Source: Apostichopus japonicus
Lineage: Eukaryota > Echinodermata > Holothuroidea > Aspidochirotida > Stichopodidae
DNA length: 64,000 nucleotides
Assembly: GCF_037975245.1 (NCBI RefSeq)
Contig: NC_092561.1
Location: 6,573,501 to 6,637,500 of the forward strand
Reading direction: 5' to 3'
In this document: one piece after another, positions 1 through 11,400 of the stretch
Position numbering within the stretch: position 1 is the stretch's first letter
How the letters are laid out: every line of letters begins with the position of its first letter
Made by a program: the position numbers and the translations under genes
Notes under the pieces: generated by a model
What the model was told of the DNA's origin: nothing
What the model saw: only the letters and a program-made list of their open reading frames with translations
The model's database searches: none

Positions 1-2383
1 TTTTTATAGTCATTCCTGTTTTGAAGAAAAATAAAAGCAGTTGTGACGTACGGTAACAATGTATGACGTCACAAACTATTGCGCAATGCACTCATTCATA
101 CGACTAATGAAGTGATTAACCTGGTATAGTTAATTAACAAATAGAACAAGCTATGAAACAATGAGATTGATATATTAACTGTTTTCGCTAGTTCTCTTTA
201 TATTATATATAATTAGGCATATTCTTTAAATATCAGACCGAGCCGTCCTTTAATCCATTCAATCCAATGCATGATAAACCTTATGTGAATGTGATCTAAT
301 TTATAGGTCTACGGACACCTATGAACAATAATTCCTTATCAATCTAATAGGCATTAGAAATCATGTAAATAGCTGCAAATCCCATTAAAATCCATCAAGG
401 AATGGTCATTTTACAAGTCTTTTCTTCATTCTAGTTTTATGTATGCATAAATTTTAGCTAATTATGCACATTGATGACGTATGAAGGGAGTGATTGCCTA
501 TATTATGTTATGTTATTCCCTTGTTTTTAAAACCTTCGTTTCAACGACACTGAACACAGGTTTGTGGCCGAAGGCGATTTCTTGAAATAATGCATTATCT
601 TCTTTGAAAAGAAGTACATCACATTACTCAAATGAATCATGTGGGCTTGTAATAAGGGGTAAACTTATTAAGGCCTAAAATAAGAAATTTGGATGAGCGC
701 AAACACTCCACGTCACAGTTTGCGCATATTTAATGAGCTTCCCAGATTTACCAAATCCTCAAAAGTGTACATCTTGAAAACGAAGAGAACCTTTTCAAAA
801 TATTTCAACAGATTTTGAATGAGATTTATCACACACAACAAATGTACTGCAAATTGGACATATTAGGCTAGGTGTCTGTAGTATTTTAAGGTTTCCTGTT
901 AAAAACCTCTGAATTTCATTTCATCTTTCATGTTTTGAGATTTTGGTTAAGTGTAAGGAAACAGGTTATTTTTTATAGCAATTTTATAATGCCCGCGTAT
1001 GGTCTCACCAGATTGTGGCAAAATGGTGGATTTTAGTACTGTTCAGGTCTCCCACCACAATGAATTGTTCCATTGACTTACACACTAAACTCGTCACTTT
1101 CAAGACCTGCCAAATCATAGATAGAAGTTTTCAATTGGCATATCCTACCCACCACATGATAGCTGAGATCTTGGCCTATCATGGCACTTGCAAACTTTCA
1201 TATCATGACCGTTTAGATTTTGAGCTAGAAAAGGGGCAAGTTTAACATACTGAACCCCCACCCTTCCATCTGCTCGCTCGGAGTAATATCAACATTTAAC
1301 CAAAGATTTATAAAATGGTTTATATCACATTCGATCCTCCCTATTTTCACATCATCTGTACTTTAAATTATGCTCTTTCATATAGAGGTAGAACAAACAA
1401 TGACAGTAACTGATAACATGCTTAAACAAGCTTGACCTTAGGTACTTTGACCTCTTTTCTCTGACAACGGTTAACCTTTCGAGCGAATGTACACTACTCT
1501 AATTGTGGTGCGGTACCTATAACAACTCCCTGCTTCAAGACAGGTCAATTTATTGTCCTCTCAGTATGCTAAAATATATGCTATGAGAGTGACAATGTGT
1601 AGAGTGTGGTAAACTTTTTATGATATGTGGCCATATTAATAATAAAATACCATATTGTATAGGGCAATGTTAGTTTTCTTGGCTGTATAGTGTAATACAA
1701 ATATCGTATATTCTACAGAGATGTGAAATTTAAAACGTCTTATAATCATTTACTATATTTTTCGTAAATTATTCCCAAATGCGGAATAGATATGTCACTA
1801 TTTAAATTCACATTAATTCAAAAAGTCATATTCTTTGATATCAACAATCGTGTTGTATTTCTTCTTGTTTTTTCAAATTTAAGTATAAAATATTAGGTTC
1901 TTTGTTATAACAGTAAAATTATGCAAGTACAATATTGACGGCGGACGCTGGAGACCTATTAGCGCTGTAGTACTAGCATTGCAGTAAAGTATATCTAAAG
2001 TATCTCTTCCAAAATATTTCCAATTTATATTCATTCTTCCATATATCCCGGTCGTGTATGTATATTCCCAGTGGCGTTTATTATATCCAGTATGTGAGGA
2101 ATTGGTGCCGTATATTATATCACAATTCTGGCGGTATGTTTTGTACAGCTAAAACAATGCATTGTGCCACTTTTGTCACCATTAACCACTCGCACCACCC
2201 CGCCCCCTTCCCCTTCCACAACTCCGACCTATTAATTTTATAACGTTCTTCGTTGTAGTTTTATAGAGACAATGTAGAGTTTTGGTGGCCAGTGCAGTTT
2301 AAGAACGTCGGTGGTAGTGGTGGTGCCAAATTTGACCATGCTAGAATATTAATAGTTGATATTCTGACTCTCGAATTTCTTTC
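1..2383. other. Non-coding stretch, no gene seen
   Basis: AT-rich sequence with only short chance frames; the longest is 76 codons at 1015-1245 and has no recognisable domain. A perfect TGACGTCA palindrome lies at 64-71. If the MyoD-family gene further right has its first exon beyond the window edge, this stretch is part of its first intron. Confidence 0.5.
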
Positions 2384-2460
2384 CACACATCTAAGAAGTC
2401 AAAATAAAATAAAACTGTTAGCAAACTGCTTATCCACTAGAGAGCCTGTGTAATAGAATG

Positions 2461-2571
2461 TGTAAAAGTAAGTTGGCCTGACGTTTCGATCCTAGCAGGA
2501 TCTTCTTTAGAGGCTAGCTCTCTGAAGAAGATCCTGCTAGGATCGAAACGTCAGGCCAACTTACTTTTACA
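2461..2571. repeat. Palindrome of two head-to-head hammerhead-ribozyme-like motifs
   Basis: A near-perfect 111-bp inverted repeat. The arms, about 48 bp, run from TGTAAAAGTAAG at the left to its complement at the right, with a small GCTAGC-centred core. On the + strand the right half reads CTGAAGA, then a GATCC/GGATC hairpin, then GAAAC and GTC, which is the order of the hammerhead ribozyme core (CUGANGA, stem II, GAAA, stem III, cleavage triplet). The left half is the same motif on the other strand. Hammerhead motifs with very short stem III are known in Penelope-like retroelements, so this is probably a remnant of such an element. There is an extra A at the base of stem II and stem I is weak in this copy, so activity is uncertain. 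ATCTAAGAAG occurs on both sides (about 2389 and 2573), perhaps a duplicated flank. Confidence 0.6.
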
Positions 2572-2750
2572 TATCTAAGAAGTGTTAATAAACACTGGGA
2601 AATGATTTGAATGTGGAAGCAAAATGCTTGTGCACCGTTTTGAGCATAAGTGATAATTATTGCAATATTCACTTTTTCTAGAATATTTGGCGAGATCATG
2701 CAGATGTGATTTAACGTAGCATTCTGGTGTTGAATCAGCTCCAAGAATCA

Positions 2751-2770
2751 CACAGACAGACAGACAGACA
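2751..2770. repeat. (CAGA)n microsatellite
   Basis: Five uninterrupted CAGA units in otherwise unique sequence. Confidence 0.85.
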
Positions 2771-2799
2771 CATCGATGACATTCTACCAAACACTCACT

Positions 2800-4130
2800 T
2801 TTCTGTGAAAAAATTTTTCAGAAAATCTACAAAATAAATGTGGACCACTATGTATTCAAAATTGGATCAATTACCTACGTTTTCTCCCAAAAAGGAATAG
2901 GAAATAAATAAAGAGAAAACATTGTTATGGGCTAGTAAACAATTGAAAGGTGAAACTTAAGTGTAGAAGCGCACGATACATTATTGGGTCTTTCGATGAA
3001 CCATATATAGTCAATTTTGGTCCCCCAGTCGTCTCACTTTGTCGGTTATTTCTACATTTCTACATCATTAATGTTTCCCTTCAATACCTCTGAGAATGTT
3101 AGAGGATGACTTTAGGCAAGGTTTTACTGTTGTTATATGTGTCGACATAATTTTTGTCGGAGCCGAATTTAATTAAAAAATTATTTAACGAAAGTGGCGT
3201 TCCTTGGATATGACAACAAAGCCCTAAAGGGTTTTCTATCTATTGTAAGACAACTCCTCAATTCGTATTAAAGCAACAGTTTACTCGAATCTGAAGAATT
3301 TAAGTTTTTATAATCTAGTTTCTTTCACGTTCCTTTTGCCATTTCTCTGTCTCTCTCCCTCTTCCTTTCGCACCCCCCCCCCACTACTCCCTCCCCGCCC
3401 TTAAGATGTAAACTAAAGTGTACATCTTTGGTATTCTCTGTTTTGTTTATCAACAGCAGTTGTATATCCCCTGTTCATTTGGGGTTTCCCGTATACAAGT
3501 CCTTTCGTTAAACTTGTTTTCTTTATGGGGGGGGGGGGGTTGACGGGAGGGTGTCATTTTGAATTACATATTTACAGTTTATTGATTTTTTTCCTTCACT
3601 TTAAGACATTTACAAACAAACTGGTCTGCTTGATATATTTTCTTTGCCTTAAATCGCTTGAAATCGTTCTGTAAACTAAACACTAAAATAGCGATCTCTT
3701 ATTTCAAGAAAGAAAGCCATTAAAGAAAAGTTCTTTGTTAAATAACAATAATATCGTCGACTTGTGTGCTAACATTGTCATTAAATTTCATTTAATAAAA
3801 CGCGAGACTGCTGCTTTAAAAAAAAAGCTAACCTCGATAGGAAACCAAAATACGGAAGTACAGTGTTCATCTCCTGAGACAATTACAAGCTCCGCCCACA
3901 ATATTTAGTTTTGGTAAGAGAACGTTACGTTCGTGTCCTGAGGCGACAGTTTTTTGAGTAGGTTCGTCCTTTCGCACATTCTTGTTTGTTATTCTTGTCT
4001 CATTTTAACAAATGACAATGAAATTGAACCCGGCAATTTCATGTTAACGAACAGGAAACAAGTCTGCATTTAACGCCATAGGCAATGGCCTTAATGAGAG
4101 GACATCAACGCGGTCGAGTAAAATGCTAAA
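2800..4130. other. Non-coding stretch with poly-C and poly-G runs
   Basis: No coding signal. A 10-base C run (3373-3382) and a 13-base G run (3527-3539) stand out; homopolymers of this kind recur through the window. Confidence 0.5.
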
Positions 4131-4610
4131 TGATGTGTAAACTATATAGGTATAGTGAGGAATGTAAGAAAACTAAAGCCAGGGAAGCAGTCTATACGCG
4201 TATACGTATATGCTATGGTAATAATCATTTCTGGTCCACAGAAGGATAAACGGTGAACAAACCATTGCGTATACTGTATACTTACAGCATGGAGATATAA
4301 ACAGTTTAAAGCGCCATGCTTATAGGTAATGAGGATTGTATTAAGCAACGCTAGGAAAGCAGGCCGATTGGATCGGGGAATATGCGTTCTTTACTAACAC
4401 ACATCTCTGATGTAGGGAATTATAAACGATGTACAAATATGTAAACAAATACTGTATAATTGTAGGTTAAGTGAATGTAATAAACTAACGCCAGGAAAGC
4501 AATCCGATTGGATCATGGCCGTACGTGCGTATAGGATGTATATTAGCACACATTTCAGGTATATGGAAGGATAAACGATGCGTTCATCATCTATAGCCTA
4601 AATCATTTAA
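4130..4610. repeat. Degenerate tandem repeat, three copies of 140-172 bp
   Basis: The motif GCCAGGAAAGCA, followed by CCGATTGGATC in two copies, recurs at about 4178, 4350 and 4490. Each copy is preceded by a GTAATGAA-like string and followed by a block resembling GGATAAACGATG. Copies are strongly diverged, indicating an old array. Confidence 0.6.
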
Positions 4611-5154
4611 TTATATCTCAAAAATTATACGTGCTACAAATTGCCCAGAATTTTTATAAATAAACATAAATAAACAATGCTATGCCAAAAAAATAAAACA
4701 CATTTCTTCCAAAGAAGAATTTTGTTTATTAGAAAACACGTTGTCGCAGTAAAGAAATCCTTTGAAAGTACGCGATCTGTAAATTACGTGTTGAGCCTAT
4801 ACGAGAGAGCCATTAGATAACTTTCTAGCATATTCGGAGACTGCACTAATGGCCTTTAAACAATTCTCTCACACGCAACAAATGTATATTTACTAAGCCT
4901 TGCGTGCATGCATCAAACAACCATTTTACTCAACTTTAATTTAAATCAGTTAATCTGGCGAGAGTTGCATTAAGGTTGTTTAAATTTAGTACATGTTAAG
5001 CAACCACCTGTCAAAATTATTTAAATAGCTATTATAGTATGCGTAAAATGAACAACGGTGCCAAGCTGACTTCGTACGTGTTTAATCCCCTCTTATCATA
5101 TAGACAGGTTAAGCACGTGTATTTATGTTAGTTTTTATATATTTTTTATATTTT

Positions 5155-5760
5155 GTTTTTTAGGGTTCCAAAGGCTCTCAAAGCGCTTTGCTGTGAGTGA
5201 ACTTGTTTGCTTGCTTGCTTGTGTGCTGAGTACTGGCTTGTACAGCTTGCTTGCTTGCGTACATAGGTAGGGACTCTCCTGATCGGCGTTCAAAGGTTCC
5301 AAAAGCGCAAATCTGTGCGTCAACTATTTCTTTGTTTGTTTGTTGACTTACTTACTTGCTTGCGTGCGTACATGCGTACATGGGTAGGAACTGTTTAGGG
5401 TGTTCTTATGGGGTGTTATTGAGTTAAGGGTCCAAATTCTATAAAAGCGCATTTCTGTACGTGAGCTCTTTTGCTTTAAATTGCCAGCATTTGCTTACTT
5501 CCTTGAGTACATGCGTACTTGCCTACATAGGTAGGGACTGTTTAGAGTGCTCTTGATTAGGGTTCAACTTCTATAAAAGCGCATTTCTGTACGTGAGCTT
5601 GTTTGCTCTAAATTGCCAGCATTTGCTTACTTCCTTGCGTACATGCGTACTTGTCTACATGGGTAGGGACTGTTTAGAGTGCTCTTGATTAGGGTTCAAC
5701 TTCTATAAAAGCGCATTTCTGTACGTGAGCTTGTTTGTTTTAAATTGCTGACATTCACAA
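5155..5760. repeat. Tandem array of ~132-bp units, about four copies
   Basis: The string ATAAAAGCGCATTTCTGTACGT recurs in part or whole at 5441, 5573 and 5705, an exact 132-bp spacing. An older, diverged copy lies at about 5301. Each unit carries runs of CTTG and GCGTACATGCGTAC. The two right-hand copies are almost identical, showing recent amplification. No coding frame is shared between copies. Confidence 0.8.
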
Positions 5761-7030
5761 AGGTCCATAAAGGGCAGCCTTAATCATAACCATTTTTTTG
5801 TCTTTGATCAAATCTGTCTTTAAGAGAAATCTTGTTACACGTTAAAGAAGATTCATTAATTGATGTTTGGATGGAGTGTTTGTATCAGGTTCTTCTTGAC
5901 CAGGACATCAAACATTCAAGAATAGAATTTATATACGTAAACATATTATAGAACGCACTATAAAGTTTGATATTTCGTGCCAACAAAACCAGATTTTATT
6001 TCGAAAAAAATGAAACGTGAGTATGATAGACTACCGGTGTTACATCTATTGAATTTTTTGACTTTATCAGCTCAAAAAAAAACAGGCGGCATTTCTAGTT
6101 AAGAAGACATTCAGAACAAATAACAAATAAATTGACGTCAAAATTGCCCTTTGGCATATTTGGCGTTCCACAAACCATGACCGTCAACTTTTGTCACCTC
6201 TGCTCACGTTGAAATTGGTCTTGTAACGTTGCAAGTAGGTCGGGTTTTTTTTTCATCAGATAGGGCGATTTATTAATTCAGAATCGCATTAGAATAAATT
6301 GAATTGACGACAGATATATAAATGTAATTTTCAGATTGAGAATACCACCCTGCAATGCCTTAAGTGTTTTTATTAAACCCTTCCAAACTTAAATTGTTAT
6401 GGAGAGCAGAAAAAAACAACAAAAAATACCGTCAAACAATTAGTATCTGGGTCTTCATTGTAAAACCACTGACTAGTAAAAGGTGGTAAATGATTTTCTG
6501 CGGAAGGGAGCACAGTTGGTGAGGTGCTTGCGGGAGAGCTATTTCATGCTGTTCGATATTATTTTCAGTATTTTCGTGATGAGAGTAAAAAGAAAAGAGC
6601 AGAAGATGCAAATTAGGTTGTTTTTTTTTCTTCATTTTTTTTTGGTCGTGTGAAAAATGTAATCTTTTTGCAGAGTTTCAAGATGAGTTTCTGTTTCTAC
6701 TGCGATTGTTTAGTTTAAATATTTCTATTTTTTTTACCACTTTTCTTGTGTGTTACAAATATTAAGATTGAACAAGCCAACTTTTGTATTGTCAGCATTG
6801 TCAGCAATGTGGGATATCCATTTTTTTCTTTCAATGAAGAATAATGTTATGAGAACAACATCACAATGCGTAACATCGTTATTAACTCCTTGTTCACAGT
6901 AAACATGAAATGATACAGAAAACGGGCCACTTTGAGAAACGTAACATTTTCTTTTTAAAGTATATTTAAGCTAATTGCTAAAACTAGTACAAAAATATCT
7001 TCCTGATCTTAACATCACCACAGTCCTTGT
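5761..7030. other. Non-coding stretch, no gene seen
   Basis: AT-rich, with a TGACGTCA palindrome at 6133-6140. Open frames are short and low in complexity. Confidence 0.5.
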
Positions 7031-7034
7031 CAAC

Positions 7035-7500
7035 ATGTCACGATAAAACCAATACAATACCATCCAATGCCATTCCATGACCATGCCATACCATGTTGTA
7101 CCATACGATGATAGATTACATCAATACGATGCAATACCATTTCATACAATATTACATAACATAGCCTAGCACATCGTGCAACACTATACCGCACCATACC
7201 ATAACATACCATAACAGCACCATACCATACTGTCGCAACGCATACAATAGTAACACTTGTATCAAGTACCATACCATACTGCAGTACCATACCGCACCAT
7301 ACCATAACATGCCATAACATACCATACCATATCGCACCATAACATACTGTACCATACCATACTGCACCATACCATAACCCAACAAACCTTATCCTATCAT
7401 ATCGAACCCTACGGTGTCATTCAAACTTAACCATACCATACTGCACCACACCCTACCATATCATGCCGAATGATTCAATACTGTCCCATACCATACCAAG
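7035..7500. repeat. Degenerate (CCATA)n-like satellite
   Basis: About 460 bp built from imperfect CCATA, CCATACCATAC and CCGCACCATA words. The overlapping minus-strand frames here translate to repeated Met-Val-Trp-Tyr words and are repeat artefacts. Confidence 0.8.
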
Positions 7501-9269
7501 TCACGGAATGGACAATTCATATTGCGAAGTGCTTTGTGTGAACTTTTCGACCTATGTGTTAATTGTTTGAAACAAAAATTTTGTACATGCTCCGTCACAC
7601 TATATGCAGTCACATCCCTCCTAGACACAAATGTTGGGGTTGCCATCGAACAACTCCGAGGTCACATAATTTACCCAGGTGGTATATTTCCACGTGCTAA
7701 GGAATTTTGTAGAAAAACGCTGTCTCAAAAGGCGGTTCATTGAATCAGGGCCCAAAATGCTCAGGGGTCCCAAAGGGTGTTGGTTCCGAAATTTTGAGCC
7801 AACGAAACTCAACTGTCATTCATGTCGTTTGTATGTATAAATTGAATGTGTACCAACATGGCTATGCCCCATAGTCTGTTCTATCTCACTAACAATTGGT
7901 TCTTCCAGTTGGCAAACCTAAAACTACCCAGTTCAAAACCAGTTCTCTCACGGCGCCTTTTCTTTAATGTTACAATTATTGCAGCTTTGCGTGTAGAGTG
8001 CAGTTTCTTGGAAGTAAGGGTGAAGAGTCCCATGCACTTTCACTCTTGTACCGGAGAGGGGGGGGGGGCTTAAACCCACACCATTGTTCCAATATCCATA
8101 TTTGTTCACACCCGACTGTACAGTATACCTCCATTTCATTTATTGACAATCTCAACAATTAAAATAGTAAAGGTAAAAAATATGACAAGTCTGCAATTTT
8201 TCATAGCTATATATTTCTGATATTCACTATTTCTTTCTCTCTCTCTCTATCTATCTATTTTTTTTTTCTTGACAAGTCAGAACTATTTCCTCTCATGCCA
8301 ATTTCGATGTGAGGAAAAACAGGTTTCACACTGTGTACTTAAGTTCTTCTCAATTACGGCCCAGACCAACAGTGAGGTTTTCTCGCTGTGATATCGTGCG
8401 TTCGTAATCCCCTCCCTATTCGTTTGGTACAACTTCTTCTCTCTCTCTTTTTATATAGATCTTATTCATTTTTCATTTTTTTTCATTTTTTTTTGCTTTG
8501 CTTAATCCAACTCTTCAATGAATGCGTAAAGAAAAAAAAATGCTGAAAATAAGCACGTAGGGAGTTCATTCTTGTATTCTTCCGAATCTAACATTTTGGA
8601 TTGGAAATTGTTTTTATTAAGACTTATTATTTCATTTGTAAGTCACATAGTTGCGTCGGTGGAAACAAGTCGTTTAACTGTTAAAGGATATGCCCTCTGT
8701 CTCGGTTTGTATAGTTTCAGTTGAATCGTGATTTTTATCATATATATTTTTTTTTCGACATCGACACTTTGTATGAAATCTATTCAATTCAAGGGATTTG
8801 TATGTAATAAGAAATTATACAACCATGTACTAGGCTGTTTCAAACTATCGTCTTAAATTATCAGTTTAAGACGGTACTATTGTGTCCCACATTTTTTTTA
8901 AATTTTAATACGGAAGGTTCTGTGTATAATTTATCATTTGTGTTGTCATTTGCGTGGACTAAGGATTTTTTTTTTAAACTTGGTTACTTTTTCTCCCTTT
9001 AATAGTCGGTTTGGCATTTCAATTATCAATCCCACGCAAAACACAAGTTTGCCATTTTTGTAATATTTTCTTTAAGATTGACAATTCGAACTCATAAGTC
9101 TTTTCAGAACGTTTTCAACTTAGTATAATATGCGAATCTTGAGTAAGAATAATAGCAGAGAAAGTATAATAACCATTATTACACAGTTACATGGCAAAGA
9201 GTATTAATGAACATAACTGAACGTAAAAACAGATGTCAATAAAACTCAGTGAATACTAGCAAGGAATTT
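7501..9269. other. Non-coding stretch; 7500-8100 somewhat richer in GC
   Basis: The block 7500-8100 holds short open frames on both strands (7522-7743 +, 7621-7812 -), but no domain is recognisable and the frames overlap each other. It may be a decayed mobile element. The remainder is AT-rich with CT-repeat and poly-T runs. Confidence 0.4.
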
Positions 9270-11400
9270 TACTGAATGGCACCCACCAGTGAACAGTCGG
9301 TGAACACCCTAAGACACCAGTTAGTTTAAAGCCACCAATGAGCACTCATGAGGATACTTGAATGTAATAAACTATCAGTGAACATTAATAAACGCCAACG
9401 AACACCAATACAACTCAGTGAATGCCAGTGAACACCTTTAGACACCGGTAAGCCACAAATGAGCGCTCAAACGCATAATTAAACGAACACCAATAAACCT
9501 CAGTGAATGCCAGTGAACATAATTGAACACCAAGACTGTATTATGAAACACCAATGAAACCAATGAACACCAATAAACCTCAGTGAATGCCAGTGAACAT
9601 AATTGAACACCAAGACTGTATTATTAAACACCAATGAAACCAATGAACATCAATAAACCTCAGTGAATGCCAGTGAACATAATTGAACACCAAGACTGTA
9701 TTATGAAACACCAATGAAACCAATGAACATCAATAAACCTCAGTGAATGCCAGTGAACATAATTGAACACCAAGACTGTATTATGAAACACCAATGAAAC
9801 CAATGAACATCAATAAACCTCAGTGAATGCCAGTGAACATAATTGAACACCAAGACTGTATTATGAAACACCAATGAAACCAATGAACACCAATAAACCT
9901 CAGTGAATGCCAGTGAACATAATTGAACACCAAGACTGTATTATGAAACACCAATGAAACCAATGAACATCAATAAACCTCAGTGAATGCCAGTGAACAT
10001 AATTGAACACCAAGACTGTATTATGAAACACCAATGAAACCAATGAACATCAATAAACCTCAGTGAATGCCAGTGAACATAATTGAACACCAAGACTGTA
10101 TTATGAAACACCAATGAAACCAATGAACACCAATAAACCTCAGTGAATGCCAGTGAACATAATTGAACACCAAGACTGTATTATGAAACACCAATGAAAC
10201 CAATGAACATCAATAAACCTCAGTGAATGCCAGTGAACATAATTGAACACCAAGACTGTATTATGAAACACCAATGAAACCAATGAACACCGATAAACCT
10301 CAGTGAATGCCAGTGAACATAATTGAACACCAAGACTGTATTATTAAACACCGATGAAACCAATGAACATCAATAAACCTCAGTGAATGCCAGTGAACAT
10401 AATTGAACACCAAGACTGTATTATGAAACACCAATGAAACCAATGAACATCAATAAACCTCAGTGAATGCCAGTGAACATAATTGAACACCAAGACTGTA
10501 TTATGAAACACCAATGAAACCAATGAACATCAATAAACCTCAGTGAATGCCAGTGAACATAATTGAACACCAAGACTGTATTATTAAACACCAATGAAAC
10601 CAATGAACACCAATAAACCTCAGTGAATGCCAGTGAACATAATTGAACACCAAGACTGTATTATGAAACACCAATGAAACCAATGAACATCAATAAACCT
10701 CAGTGAATGCCAGTGAACATAATTGAACACCAAGACTGTATTATTAAACACCGATGAACACCAATAAACAAAGTTGAATGTAATAAACGATCAGTGAACA
10801 GTAATGAACATCAATGAACACCAGTGAATGTCTGCATTGGAGATTAATGAACGCCAATAGTGACACTTTTAGACGACGACATAGTTTAAATAATCAGTGA
10901 ACGTTGATGAAAACCAATACATATCATCAATGGAGATTAATGGACGCTACTATAGTGAACACTTGTAGACACCAAGAAGTATCAATAAACATAGTTGAAT
11001 AAATAAACAATCAGTGAGCGTTGATGAAAACCAATAAATATCAACAGTGGAGTTTAATGAACGCTACCAGTGAACATCATTAGACACCAAGTAGTATCAC
11101 TGAACACTAATGATTTCGGATAAACATAGTTGAATGTAATAATTACATACTCAGTGAACATTAATGAACACCAACGTACACGAAAAATACTTAATAAATG
11201 CCTGCAATTGAGATAAGTGAAGGCTAACAGTGAACATCATTGGATACCAAGTAGTATCACTGAATACTGAGTTTCGATAAACATATCGTGATGACGTCAC
11301 TGTCAAACACTAATCAATGAACATAAGTGAACGATTCATTTCGTTGAACTCCTATCTGAACATAACTCAACAGCAATGAACAGCGTGAACACATTCAGAA
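9270..11400. repeat. Decamer-built repeat domain around the 80-bp satellite
   Basis: Nearly the whole segment is made of diverged words of about 10 bp such as GTGAACACCA, AATGAACACC and AATAAACCTC. The flanks (9270-9484 and 10769-11400) are disordered, and the centre is a regular 80-bp array. Stops occur in all frames, so it is not coding. Confidence 0.8.
9485..10768. repeat. 80-bp tandem satellite, 16 copies
   Basis: The anchor CAGTGAATGCCAGTGAACAT recurs every 80 bp from 9501 to 10701, giving 16 units. Units are almost identical and differ at a few sites: GAACAC versus GAACAT, TTATGAAAC versus TTATTAAAC, and CCAATG versus CCGATG. The variants are interspersed rather than graded, as expected from unequal exchange or gene conversion. 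80 is not a multiple of 3 and every unit contains stops. Confidence 0.95.

Noticed and set aside
9485-10768. CRISPR-like array
   Set aside because: The 80-bp units are directly contiguous without unique spacers, and the context is eukaryotic.
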